Source of the DNA: JANQQJ01 sp046290575
GTDB taxonomy: Bacteria; Pseudomonadota; Alphaproteobacteria; SMXS01
Assembly (NCBI GenBank): GCA_046290575.1
Contig: JBKAGX010000001.1
Coordinates: 310,001-374,000 of the forward strand
Length of the DNA stretch: 64,000 bases
Direction: 5' to 3'
Both the position numbers and the translations under genes were made by a program. This document shows, piece by piece, positions 25,038 to 38,744 of this stretch. Position 1 is the first letter of the stretch. Each line of letters begins with the position of its first letter. The notes under the pieces are model-generated. The model had not been told where the DNA came from and ran no database searches. It worked only from the letters and a program-made list of their open reading frames with translations.

Positions 25038-26454
25038 CGCGGCAGGGTCGAAGACCCCATCAGGAATTCATCGACGGACCGGGCGCATTGCCGGCCTTCG
25101 CGGATGGCCCAGACGACCAGCGACTGGCCGCGGCGCATGTCACCGGCGGTGAACACCTTGTCGACGGAACTCTTGTAGCTGACCGTGTTGGCCTCAACAT
25201 TACCGCGGCCATCCAGTGCCGGATCCAGCTCGGCAATCATGCCTTCATGCACCGGGTGCACAAAGCCCATTGCCAGCAGCACCAGGTCCGCCTTGATCTG
25301 GAATTCGCTGCCGGGCACTTCGTTGAAGTCGTCATCGACGCGAACGCAGTTCAGCGCCGATACATTGCCGTTGCCATCGTCTTCGAAGCTGCGGGTCATC
25401 ACGGACCAGTCCCGCGCGGCACCCTCTTCCTGGCTGGAGGAGGTGCGCATCTTCATCGGCCAGTTCGGCCAGGTTAGGCCCTTGTCTTCTTTTTCCGGCG
25501 GTTGCGGCATGATTTCGATCTGGGTGACCGAGTTGGCCTTTTGCCGGAACGATGTGCCAATACAGTCGGATCCTGTATCGCCGCCGCCGATCACCACAAC
25601 ATCTTTGCCGGTGGCGAGGAGTTCTTTGACATTGCCAATCGGTTCATCGCCGACACGGCGGTTCTGCTGCGGCAGGAAGTCCATCGCAAATTCAATGCCT
25701 TCCAGGTCACGCCCCGGAACCGGCAGGTCGCGCGGATGCTCTGCGCCACCGGCCAGAATAACCGCGTCATAGCTATCCACCAGCGCCTGGACCGGCTTGT
25801 CGACGCCGATATGGATACCGGTCGCGAAGGTCACGCCCTCTTCCTCCATCTGCTTCTGACGGCGGTCGATATGGTGCTTTTCCATTTTAAAATCGGGGAT
25901 GCCATAGCGTAGCAGGCCGCCGATCTTTTTGAACTTTTCGTAAACTGTCACATCGTGACCGCGGCGCGCCAATTGCTGGGCGGCAGCCAGTCCGGCTGGG
26001 CCTGACCCGACGATCGCGACCCGTTTTCCGGTCTGCGCTTCGGGTATTTTTGGCGTGATCCAGCCCTCTTCCCAGGCCCGGTCGACAATCGCACATTCCA
26101 TGGTTTTGATCGTGACCGGATTGTCGTCGATGTTCAGCGTACACGCCGCTTCGCACGGCGCCGGGCAGATGCGGCCGGTGAATTCGGGAAAGTTGTTGGT
26201 GGAGTCCAGCGTGATCCAGGCATCATGCCATTCTTCCCGGTACACCAGATCGTTGAAGTCCGGGATGATGTTGTTGACCGGGCAGCCAGAGTGGCAATAG
26301 GGAATACCGCAATCCATGCAGCGCGCTGCCTGCTGCTTCAGTTCCTTCGGCGGCAGTGGCTCAACAAACTCATTATAGTGCTCGACACGCTCCTCGGCCG
26401 GCCGATAGGGGCGGTCAACGCGCTCGAACTCCTTAAATCCGGTGACCTTTCCCA

Positions 26455-26455
<1 letters not shown>
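25034..26455 (-). CDS. gltD: glutamate synthase small subunit
   Basis: 473 residues. The N-terminal iron-sulfur region has ARCMDCGIPYCHSGCPVNN and a later CPAPCEAAC. The FAD site is GSGPAGLAAAQQLARRGHDV and the second nucleotide site VIGGGDTGSDC. It passes electrons from NADPH to the large subunit. Its start overlaps the gltB stop (TGATG at 26457-26453), so the pair is coupled. Confidence 0.97.
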
Positions 26456-31101
<4,646 letters not shown>

Positions 31102-31454
31102 CCGTTCCTGTCTCCGTCAAGGCCGAAGAATTGCGTCGTGGCCATAGTGGCGGTCACGCGCATCCTCCGGACGTGTGCTTGAGCCGCGCAGACTACCAGT
31201 TCACCTGTGCAATCGCAAAGACCTCGAATGAACCGGTGAGACCGGCTGTCGGGTCGCAGGCTGTGAAGCTGCTTTTTTCAGGTGGGGAAGTTAACGACTT
31301 TCCCGCACCCGATGCGGCTGATTTATAGCAGTGGTACTTACCTTTTTTTCCCCCGAGCGGCAACCAGTTTATCTATCGGCGGGACGGTTGGGGCGCTACA
31401 CTGCCCTCCTTTGAGACCAGCGCCCCTGGGGCCGCAAACGGAGGACCTGAGGCC
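31102..31454. other. 353-nt divergent intergenic region between gltB and a P450 gene
   Basis: No ORF here looks real. On the minus strand there is a -10-like TATAAA (31327-31322) without a good -35. On the plus strand lie a T/C tract at 31341-31353 and a GGAGG site in front of the P450 start. A small imperfect hairpin is formed by CCGCA and TGCGG near 31303-31318. No NtrC, Lrp or other named operator was recognised. Confidence 0.5.
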
Positions 31455-32720
31455 ATGTCCAAACTGTCCGAAATTAATCTGATGGCGCCGGAAACGCTGG
31501 AATGCCCGTTCCCGGCTTACAAGGTACTGCAGGACGAGGCGCCGGTGTACCAGGTGCCCGAAACCAACATGTTTGTGGTTACCCAGTATGATTTGGTGAT
31601 GGAAGCCGTGCGCAATACGCAGGTCTTCTCAAGCGCCATGAGCCAGAACGGCTCGTCGACGGGTGGCATTATGGGCTACCCGGAAGTGATCGAGCTGTTT
31701 GAGAAGGAAGGCTATCCCTTTGCCTCAACGCTGATCTCGGCCGATCCACCCGAACACACCCGCTACCGTCAGTTGGTGAACCGCGCTTTTACGGCGGGCC
31801 GGGTGCGCAAGATGCAGGACTACATCCAGCAGATCGTGGACGAACTGATCGATGGTTTCGTTGACAAGGGTGAGGTCGAGTTCATGCACGACTTCGCGAT
31901 CATGTTGCCGATCTACATCATTGCCGATCAGTTGGGCGTACCGCGATCGGATGCTGCCAAGTTCAAGGCCTGGTCGGATGCAGCGATTCCCATCGGGCTG
32001 GACATCGGCGCGGAAGCCGAGCTTGAACGCGCCAAGCTGGTGGTTGAATTCCAGAAGTATTTTGTCGAACGAATCGAAGAAGCGCGGAAAAACCCCCGCG
32101 ACGACATTATCAGTGACCTGGTGCATGCCGAAGTCGATGGTGAACGCCCGCTCGATATTCCCGAATTGCTGTCGATCATCCAGCAGTTGCTGGTCGCCGG
32201 CAACGAGACCACCACCAACGCCTTTGGGGCAGGGCTGGTGCTGCTGATGGAAAACCCGGACCAGCTGGCGCTGCTGAAACAGGGCGACGACAAGATGATG
32301 CGCACGTTCTGTGAAGAGATTCTGCGGCTGGAAGCGCCGGTCCAGGGGCTGTTTCGGATCGCTGCTCGCGACACGGAACTGGGCGGCGTTGCGATCCCCA
32401 AAGGCTCTATGGTCAATCTCCGCTGGGGGGCCGCGAATCGCGATGAGCGTGTGTTTGAAGACCCTGAGAAGCTGGATGTATGCCGGAAAAACGCCGGGGC
32501 GCAGATTGGCTATGGGGTTGGCGTGCACTTCTGTGTAGGCGCACAATTGGCCCGTGAGGAACTCTTCCTCGGTTTCAAGACGCTGCTCGCGCGACTGGAT
32601 AATGTCAGGCTCGCGGATCCCTCTGCGCCACTTGAGCATCACCCGAATTTCCTGCTTCGCGGGTTAAAGGCGCTGCCGCTCAAATTTGACCGTGCCGAGG
32701 TGGCGCGGGCTGCCGAATAG
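31455..32720 (+). CDS. cytochrome P450
   Basis: 421 residues, soluble bacterial type. I-helix oxygen-binding motif VAGNETTTNAFG, ExxR helix EEILRLEAP, and heme loop GYGVGVHFCVGAQLA with the thiolate Cys. The PPEHTRYRQLVNRAFT stretch is typical of bacterial class I enzymes. No ferredoxin is next to it; the nearest is at 36632-36961. A glycosyltransferase gene starts 20 nt downstream, so the two may be co-transcribed. Substrate unknown. Confidence 0.95.
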   Translation: MSKLSEINLMAPETLECPFPAYKVLQDEAPVYQVPETNMFVVTQYDLVMEAVRNTQVFSSAMSQNGSSTGGIMGYPEVIELFEKEGYPFASTLISADPPEHTRYRQLVNRAFTAGRVRKMQDYIQQIVDELIDGFVDKGEVEFMHDFAIMLPIYIIADQLGVPRSDAAKFKAWSDAAIPIGLDIGAEAELERAKLVVEFQKYFVERIEEARKNPRDDIISDLVHAEVDGERPLDIPELLSIIQQLLVAGNETTTNAFGAGLVLLMENPDQLALLKQGDDKMMRTFCEEILRLEAPVQGLFRIAARDTELGGVAIPKGSMVNLRWGAANRDERVFEDPEKLDVCRKNAGAQIGYGVGVHFCVGAQLAREELFLGFKTLLARLDNVRLADPSAPLEHHPNFLLRGLKALPLKFDRAEVARAAE

Positions 32721-32740
32721 GCCAGCCCCCACCACGTGTT

Positions 32741-33883
32741 TTGAAGGTCCTTTATCACCACCGTACCGTTGCGGCAGACGGTCAGCTTGTTCACATCCTA
32801 GAACTGACGCGCGAGCTGGAGGCTGCCGGACACGAGGTGATCTTCGTCGGCCCGGGTGAGCGCCGCCGGGATGTTGCGGCGTCGGCTGACTCTGCTGCGA
32901 TTCGCCGCCGGTTGCCCGGCGCACTCTATGAACTGATGGAGTTGGCGTACAGTTTCCCCGCGTTTTTGCGTCTGTGGCGCGCCTGGCGACGCCACAAGCC
33001 GGACATTCTATATGAACGGTACAATCTGTTTTTTCTCGCAGGGCTGTGGCTGAAGCGGCTAACGGGGATCCCCATGCTGCTGGAGGTGAACGCGCCTCTG
33101 GCGGAAGAGCGGGAGCGATTCGGGGGCCTGTCGCTACGCCGTCTTGCCCGTTGGTCGCAGCATAGCGTGTGGCGTGGAGCCGACAGGGTGTTGCCGGTGA
33201 CCGGGGTGCTGGCGGCTCATGTGGAAAAAGCTGGCGTGCCCGCAGAACGAATCAGTGTGATTCATAATGGGGTGGGCGTTGATTTTTTGCAGCATGAGCC
33301 CGCCTCACGGACGTTTCCGTGGTCGGGCGCGCTGGTGCTGGGCTTCACCGGCTTTGTCCGCGACTGGCATGGGCTGGATCGGGTGGTGCAGTTTCTTGCA
33401 GACGCCGCCCCGGCGGACGCACAATTGGTTGTGGTGGGCGATGGTCCGGCGCGTCCCGGCCTCGAGGCACTGGCAGAGAAGCGGGGAGTCATTGACCGGG
33501 TGCATTTCACGGGCGTGGTTGGCCGGGCAGATGTGCCGGACCATGTCGCCAGCTTCGACATCGCGCTGCAGCCCGCTGTCGTGCCCTATGCCTCGCCGCT
33601 CAAGCTGTTTGAATACATGGCGATGAGCCGCTGTATCGTGGCACCGATGGAGCAGAATGTGTGTGAAGTGCTGACAGATGGGCAGGATGCCTTGTTGTTT
33701 GATCAACCCCGTCCCGACGGGCTGGCCGAAGCGTTGCGCCAGGCCTGTGAGTCGGCCTCATTGCGCTGCCGTCTGGGGGCGGGTGCCCGCCAAACTCTGA
33801 TGGATCGCGGTTATCTCTGGTCACGAAATGCTGCCCGTGTCGCCGATCTTGGCCAGGGCTTGCTCAAAGAGAGGCGTCAATGA
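32741..33883 (+). CDS. family 4-type glycosyltransferase
   Basis: 380 residues from TTG 32741; no better start codon lies nearby. It begins MKVLYHHRTVAADGQLVHI and has the GT-B donor-site features GFTGFVRDWHGLD, LVVVGDGPARPGLE, and the E-x7-E-like region SPLKLFEYMAMSRCIVAP. It should transfer a sugar from a nucleotide donor to an unknown acceptor. It overlaps the SirB1-type gene by ATGA. Confidence 0.88.
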   Translation: MKVLYHHRTVAADGQLVHILELTRELEAAGHEVIFVGPGERRRDVAASADSAAIRRRLPGALYELMELAYSFPAFLRLWRAWRRHKPDILYERYNLFFLAGLWLKRLTGIPMLLEVNAPLAEERERFGGLSLRRLARWSQHSVWRGADRVLPVTGVLAAHVEKAGVPAERISVIHNGVGVDFLQHEPASRTFPWSGALVLGFTGFVRDWHGLDRVVQFLADAAPADAQLVVVGDGPARPGLEALAEKRGVIDRVHFTGVVGRADVPDHVASFDIALQPAVVPYASPLKLFEYMAMSRCIVAPMEQNVCEVLTDGQDALLFDQPRPDGLAEALRQACESASLRCRLGAGARQTLMDRGYLWSRNAARVADLGQGLLKERRQ

Positions 33884-34695
33884 CAGATGCGGCGAATCGG
33901 CTGGAAGAGATCGCCACGGATGAGTCTCGTGCCTGGCCGATCGGCGAGGCGGCGCTGTTGCTGGCGGCGCTGGATCACCCGGGCCGTGATATTGACGCCT
34001 ATATTCGACATCTGGGCAATCTTGCCGAGGGGATAGGGAAGGTGGAGAGCTCGGCGGCGCGGGCGGACATGCTGGCCACCAATCTGCATGTTGAACAGGG
34101 CTATCGCGGTGACAGTGAAAACTATGATGACATGGCGAATGCAAATTTGATGTCGGTGATCGACCGGCGCCGTGGTCTGCCGGTGGCCCTCGCCATTCTT
34201 TATATCGAGACCGCGCGGCGTGCAGGCTGGCCCGCCTGGGGGCTCGACCTCCCAGGACACTTCGTATTGCGCATTGATGGCCAAGCCGCCGGGGACTGGA
34301 CGGTTATCGATCCATTTCATGGCGGTATACCGGTCGAGACCGGAACGCTCCGGCAGATGATCAAGACCTATACCGGACCCGGGGCTGATCTTGAGCCGCG
34401 CCACATGGAGCCAATGGCCGACCGGGACGTCTTGCTGCGACTTCTCAACAACATCAGGGGGCGCGCACTTCAGGCCGAAGATGCCGGCCGTGGTCTGGAG
34501 ATCATGGACCGTATGTTGCTCATCGCGCCGCGCGAAGCGGGCCTCTGGCTGGAAAGCGCGGCGATCCGGGTCAAGCTGGGGCAGCTTATGGGTGCGCGCG
34601 AAGCTGTCGATCGGTGCATGGCACTGGAGCCGGACAGACACGTGCAAGCCAAGGCAGAGCGTTTGCTGGGGACCCTGCGCCGTGACCTGAACTAG
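33880..34695 (+). CDS. SirB1 family transglutaminase-like/TPR protein
   Basis: 271 residues. The N-terminal helical region holds LLLAALDHPGRDIDAYIRHL. The core has RRGLPVALAILYIETARRAGW and GLDLPGHFVLRI, then TVIDPFHGG. The C-terminal third is TPR-like (NNIRGRALQAEDAGRGLEIMDRML). This is the SirB1 arrangement: a degenerate transglutaminase fold with a TPR tail. Precise role unknown. Confidence 0.88.
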   Translation: MTDAANRLEEIATDESRAWPIGEAALLLAALDHPGRDIDAYIRHLGNLAEGIGKVESSAARADMLATNLHVEQGYRGDSENYDDMANANLMSVIDRRRGLPVALAILYIETARRAGWPAWGLDLPGHFVLRIDGQAAGDWTVIDPFHGGIPVETGTLRQMIKTYTGPGADLEPRHMEPMADRDVLLRLLNNIRGRALQAEDAGRGLEIMDRMLLIAPREAGLWLESAAIRVKLGQLMGAREAVDRCMALEPDRHVQAKAERLLGTLRRDLN

Positions 34696-34753
34696 CTGCC
34701 GCTTGACCGGATCACGATCACGCTTAGAGTCGGGGAAATAGGGGAGAGCGACA

Positions 34754-35626
34754 ATGTCAGCCGAATTGGCCGACCCATATGATTGGAAGGCGCGGATTAC
34801 GCCGGGTATTCAGCAACAATATTCCGAGGATGGTTGCGTCTTTTTGAAGCAGTTGCTGCACCCGGAATGGCTCGCGCAGATCGAGATGGGACTGACCCGC
34901 GTGATGGGTAATGCAGCGCAGGCCAAGTACAAATTCTATGAAGACCGCGATGACGAGTTTACCGAGACCGTCCGTAACATGGAGGTTGCGCCGGAAATCC
35001 GAAGGTTGGTCTATGAATCGCCGATTGCAGACATGATCGGTCAGCTGATCGGGTCGCAGAACATCTGGTACTATTCCGACGAGTTCTTCATCAAGGATGG
35101 TGCCGGCTGCGGCCGCACGCCGTGGCATCAGGACATGCCCTATTTTCCCATGGAAGGCACACAGGTCGCGTCGATCTGGGTCTCGCTCGACCCGCTGAAA
35201 AAGGAAGAGTGTCTGGAGATGATTCCCGGCACCCATCTCACCACGCGCTATGACGGGTTCGACCCCGGCGCGGTATCGGAAGACCCCACGGCCCCCTATT
35301 ACGGCGAAGACCTGCCGCCGCTGCCGGATATCCAGGCCGAGAGGGACAAGTGGACGATCGTGTCGTGGGACATAGAACCGGGCGATGTGATCTTCCTGCA
35401 CCCCGCGGTGCTGCATGGCGGCGGCCCGACCGGCGAAAACGGTAAGCGGCGGGCCATCACCATCCGGCTCTACGGCGATGACATTGTCTATGGCGCGCGC
35501 CCTGCATCGCGGCCCACCTCGCCCTACACGCCCGGTGTGTCGCGGATGTTGAAACCCGGTGATCCGTTGCGCAGCCCCTGGTATCCCCGGCTGAGGCCCC
35601 TGCCCGAACATCGCCGCGCATCATAG
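34754..35626 (+). CDS. phytanoyl-CoA dioxygenase (PhyH) family protein, copy 1
   Basis: 290 residues. Iron-binding triad visible as TPWHQD (His and Asp) and the distal His in LHPAVLHGG; the 2-oxoglutarate Arg is probable in RRAITIRLYGDD. The N terminus YSEDGCVFLKQLLHPEW is the usual first helix-strand unit. An Fe(II)/2-oxoglutarate oxygenase of unknown substrate. The next gene, 9 nt downstream, is a close paralogue. Confidence 0.9.
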   Translation: MSAELADPYDWKARITPGIQQQYSEDGCVFLKQLLHPEWLAQIEMGLTRVMGNAAQAKYKFYEDRDDEFTETVRNMEVAPEIRRLVYESPIADMIGQLIGSQNIWYYSDEFFIKDGAGCGRTPWHQDMPYFPMEGTQVASIWVSLDPLKKEECLEMIPGTHLTTRYDGFDPGAVSEDPTAPYYGEDLPPLPDIQAERDKWTIVSWDIEPGDVIFLHPAVLHGGGPTGENGKRRAITIRLYGDDIVYGARPASRPTSPYTPGVSRMLKPGDPLRSPWYPRLRPLPEHRRAS

Positions 35627-35635
35627 GGGGCTGCA

Positions 35636-36514
35636 TTGGGACAGGTGGAGCAGCTCGATAATCCCTATGACTGGCGTGCCCGCATCACGCCCGACTTGAA
35701 GGAGCAGTTCGCGCGCGATGGTGTGGTCTTCCTCAAGCAGGCGCTGCATCCGGACTGGCTGCAGCTGATTGAGCTGGGCCTCGCCCGGGTGATGACCGAT
35801 GGTGGCCAAACCAAGCATAAATTCTATGCCGACCGGGACGATGAGTTTCTTGAAACCATCCGCAATTTCGATGTGACGCCGGAGATTCAGCGGCTGGTTT
35901 ATGATTCGCCCATCGCCGATATGATCGGCGCGTTGATCGGGTCGGAAAATGTCTGGTACTACGCCGACGAGTTTTTCATCAAGGCGCGCGGCGGCTGTGG
36001 CCGGACACCCTGGCATCAGGACACGTCCTATTGGCCCATCGCCGGTAAGCAGATCGCCTCAATGTGGATTTCGCTGGACCCGCTGCCCAGGGAAGAGTGC
36101 CTGGAATATGTTGCGGGCAGTCATCTGGGGGAGATGTTTGACGGCTTCAACCCGGCAGAGGTTTCTAGGGATCCGACATTGCCCTATTACGATGAAGACC
36201 TGCCGCCGCTGCCCGATATTGAAGCCGACCGGTCGAAATGGAACATCGTCTCCTGGGATATCGAGCCCGGCGACGTAATCATGGCGCATCCATCGGTGCT
36301 GCATGGTGGCGGCCAGACCGCGCCAGGCAGCCGCAGGCGTGCGATCACGGTCCGCTGTTATGGCGATGATCTCTGTTATGCCGCGCGGCCCCCGTCCCGG
36401 CCGATCGCACCCCGCATTCCGGGGCTTTCCCTGCAGTTGAAGCCGGGCGAGCCGCTGCGCAGTTCGATGTATCCCCGGCTGCGGCCCCTGCCAGAGCACA
36501 AGCGGCTTTATTAG
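35636..36514 (+). CDS. phytanoyl-CoA dioxygenase (PhyH) family protein, copy 2
   Basis: 292 residues from TTG 35636, six nt after AGGGGG (35624-35629); GTG 35645 is a weaker alternative. Same landmarks as copy 1: FARDGVVFLKQALHPDW, TPWHQD, AHPSVLHGG and RRAITVRCYGDD. The two proteins align end to end with the same C-terminal PLRS-x-x-YPRLRPLPEH, so they arose by tandem duplication. Different spectra of substrates are likely but not shown. Confidence 0.9.
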   Translation: MGQVEQLDNPYDWRARITPDLKEQFARDGVVFLKQALHPDWLQLIELGLARVMTDGGQTKHKFYADRDDEFLETIRNFDVTPEIQRLVYDSPIADMIGALIGSENVWYYADEFFIKARGGCGRTPWHQDTSYWPIAGKQIASMWISLDPLPREECLEYVAGSHLGEMFDGFNPAEVSRDPTLPYYDEDLPPLPDIEADRSKWNIVSWDIEPGDVIMAHPSVLHGGGQTAPGSRRRAITVRCYGDDLCYAARPPSRPIAPRIPGLSLQLKPGEPLRSSMYPRLRPLPEHKRLY

Positions 36515-36521
36515 GGACGGA

Positions 36522-36626
36522 CCCCTCACCCAGCTGCGGCTAGGCTCGCTTTGCTTGCCGAGCCTTCGCATCCCTCTCCCCGTCGGGGAGAGGGTGGTCT
36601 GAGCGAAGTGAAGACCGGGTGAGGGG
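36522..36626. repeat. palindromic intergenic repeat (REP-like)
   Basis: 105 nt between copy 2 of PhyH and the ferredoxin gene. The outer arms CCCCTCACCC (36522-36531) and GGGTGAGGGG (36617-36626) are exact complements. An inner perfect 10-bp hairpin uses CCCTCTCCCC (36572-36581) and GGGGAGAGGG (36585-36594) with a 3-nt loop. Such CCCTCACCC/CCCTCTCCC elements are scattered between genes in many proteobacteria. No second copy was found in this window. It sits between two convergent genes and may act as a bidirectional terminator. Confidence 0.8.
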
Positions 36627-36631
36627 GAAAT

Positions 36632-36961
36632 CTAATGCTGGCCGAGCGGGACCTCGACCACCAGGCCGTCTAATGCCACGGTGATTTGGATCTGGCAGCC
36701 CAGTCTGCTGTTGTCGCGGCGCTCGTCGGCAAATTGCAGCAGGCTTTCTTCCATGCTGTCAGGTTCGACGGTTCCGGTTTTGTCGATCCAATCCGGCGTC
36801 ACATAAACGTGGCAAGTCGCACAAGCGCATGCCCCACCACAATCACCATCAATGCCTGGCACATCGTTCTGAACAGCGGCTTCGCGCACATTCGATCCCA
36901 GATCTGTTTCAACAACATTGGCGGTGCCGTCGGGCTGCATGAAGGTCACTGTTGGCATCAT
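36632..36961 (-). CDS. 2Fe-2S ferredoxin, adrenodoxin/putidaredoxin type
   Basis: 109 residues from ATG 36961 (ATG 36958 is equally possible). The cluster ligands are in DCGGACACATCHVYV (C-x5-C-x2-C) and the fourth in RLGCQI. It starts 6 nt after the stop of a P450 gene on the same strand and is probably its electron donor. No matching ferredoxin reductase is in the window. Confidence 0.93.
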   Translation of the reverse strand: MMPTVTFMQPDGTANVVETDLGSNVREAAVQNDVPGIDGDCGGACACATCHVYVTPDWIDKTGTVEPDSMEESLLQFADERRDNSRLGCQIQITVALDGLVVEVPLGQH

Positions 36962-36967
36962 GGAACT

Positions 36968-38230
36968 CTAGTTCTTGGCGTGCAGGCGCACAGGCATGGT
37001 TTTATAACCGCGCACAAAGTTGGAGAACACGCGCTCCGGCTCGCCCACCACTTCGACCCTGTCGAATCGTTTCATGATTTCTTCCCAGATGATCCGAAGC
37101 TGTTGTTCCGCCAGCCGGTTGCCGACGCAGCGGTGAATGCCGAACCCGAAAGCCAGATGCTTGCGGGGGTTTTCCCGGTCGATAATGAAGTCATAAGGCC
37201 GGTCGATCTCGGTATCATCGCGGTTGCCTGACAGGTACCACATGATGACTTTATCGCCGGACTTGATCTGTTTACCGCCAAGCTCGTAATCGGCGACGGC
37301 GGTGCGGCGCATGTGCGCCAGCGGGGTTTGCCAGCGAATCACTTCCGAGATCATGCTGGGCATCAGTGACGGGTCGGCGATCAGCTTTTCATATTCGTCC
37401 GGGTTCTCATTGAGCGCGAGGACGGCCCCACTGATCGAATTGCGCGTTGTGTCGTTGCCACCCACAATCAGCAGCACGAGATTTCCCAAAAACTCCATGT
37501 AAGGCATATCGCGGGTCGCGGGCGAATGCGCCATCATCGAGATCAGGTCGTTCTTGGGTTCGGCATTGATGCGCTCATCCCACAGCGTCTTGAAGTAATT
37601 GGCGCATTCGAACAGTTCTTCGCGGCGCTGGTCCCAGCTCTCGACGATGCCGGATTCTGGCGTCGCAGTGGCCACATCGGACCATCGGGTCAATTTGCGC
37701 CGGTCTTCCCAGGGGAAATCGAACAGGGTGGCCAGCGTCATGGTGGTGAGTTCGATGGAGACCAGATCGACCCAGTCGATGTCCTCGCCCACGGGCAGAG
37801 AATCCAGGATTTCGCCGGCGCGGCTGCGGATCGTGTCTTCCATCTGGGCCAGATTGCCGGGCCCGACAATGGGGCTGATTACCTTGCGCTGCACGTCGTG
37901 TTTCGGCGGGTCCATGGCGATGAACATAGGCAATTCAAAGTCGTTACCCGGCCCCCGGTCCTGCGGGTTGGCGATCGTGATGCCGCCCAGGCTGGAACTG
38001 GAAGAGAACACCTTGTGATTGATGTCCACTTCCATGATGTCCTTGTACTTGGTCACCGACCAATAGGGGCCATAGGCGCTGTCGGGGCAGTAGTGGACAG
38101 GGTCTTCAGCACGCAGCCGGTCGAAATAGGGTTCGACGATATTCTGCTGGAAAAGTGCGGGGTTGCTGACGTTGATCTCGTTTAGCGGGATCGCGTTGAC
38201 GTCACTGATTTCTGCGGCTGCTGTAGACAT
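36968..38230 (-). CDS. cytochrome P450 with adjacent ferredoxin
   Basis: 420 residues. I-helix VGGNDTTRNSISG, ExxR in SEVIRWQTPLAHMRRTA, and heme loop AFGFGIHRCVGNRLAEQQL. The N-terminal third has DPPKHDVQRKVISPIV. The sequence style is that of CYP groups acting on steroids, terpenes or fatty acids in Actinobacteria and alphaproteobacteria, though the substrate cannot be assigned. It forms a two-gene unit with the ferredoxin. Confidence 0.95.
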   Translation of the reverse strand: MSTAAAEISDVNAIPLNEINVSNPALFQQNIVEPYFDRLRAEDPVHYCPDSAYGPYWSVTKYKDIMEVDINHKVFSSSSSLGGITIANPQDRGPGNDFELPMFIAMDPPKHDVQRKVISPIVGPGNLAQMEDTIRSRAGEILDSLPVGEDIDWVDLVSIELTTMTLATLFDFPWEDRRKLTRWSDVATATPESGIVESWDQRREELFECANYFKTLWDERINAEPKNDLISMMAHSPATRDMPYMEFLGNLVLLIVGGNDTTRNSISGAVLALNENPDEYEKLIADPSLMPSMISEVIRWQTPLAHMRRTAVADYELGGKQIKSGDKVIMWYLSGNRDDTEIDRPYDFIIDRENPRKHLAFGFGIHRCVGNRLAEQQLRIIWEEIMKRFDRVEVVGEPERVFSNFVRGYKTMPVRLHAKN

Positions 38231-38322
38231 GGCACACTCTCACGAAGGGCGGGGGTCACCGCCTATGTTTCCAGGTGGTAAATTAAGGAAAACTATGCCA
38301 CCAGGCCCGCTAAGAGTCGACC

Positions 38323-38733
38323 CTAGAAAATGCCCAGAAGCTTTAGTGTGACTATGATCAGCAGGACCGCCTGAACCAGATAAAGGCCGAAACGGATCAT
38401 CACCCCAGGCACGCTGGTTGTCGCCATGTGCACGACGGACTGGGCGATCCGGGCGTAGAGGATCCACATCGCCCATGCGTCAGAAATCGCCCCTTGGCCG
38501 CTGAGCACGGCTGCCAGAATGATCGCGCCGAAGACTGGCAGATTCTCGTAGCAATTGGCATGGGCGCGGGCGAGCCGCTGTGAATAACCGCCCAGATCTT
38601 CTGCGCCGGGGGCAAACTCGTTGGCGGCTTTCTGGCCCTTGGTCGTGATGACGGTTCTCAGAACCGCGATATGAAGTGTCAGAATGATGGTCCATAGACC
38701 ATAGAGGGCCAATGCTGTGAGGGACGGGGTCAT
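38323..38733 (-). CDS. MAPEG family membrane protein
   Basis: 136 residues, four predicted membrane helices. The loop RLARAHANCYENLPVFGAII is the MAPEG hallmark (R-x-H-x-N-x-x-E-N-x-P). Family members are glutathione transferase-like membrane proteins of eicosanoid metabolism; bacterial roles are mostly unknown. It begins 11 nt after the alcohol dehydrogenase stop. Confidence 0.9.
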   Translation of the reverse strand: MTPSLTALALYGLWTIILTLHIAVLRTVITTKGQKAANEFAPGAEDLGGYSQRLARAHANCYENLPVFGAIILAAVLSGQGAISDAWAMWILYARIAQSVVHMATTSVPGVMIRFGLYLVQAVLLIIVTLKLLGIF

Positions 38734-38744
38734 CGGCGTGCTCC

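Noticed and set aside
31455..34695. P450, glycosyltransferase and SirB1 genes as a natural-product cluster
   Set aside because: No synthase, carrier protein, regulator or transporter is present, and the gene spacing shows at most a small operon.
36522..36626. The GC-rich repeat as a CRISPR unit
   Set aside because: There is one nested palindrome and no regularly spaced repeats or cas genes.
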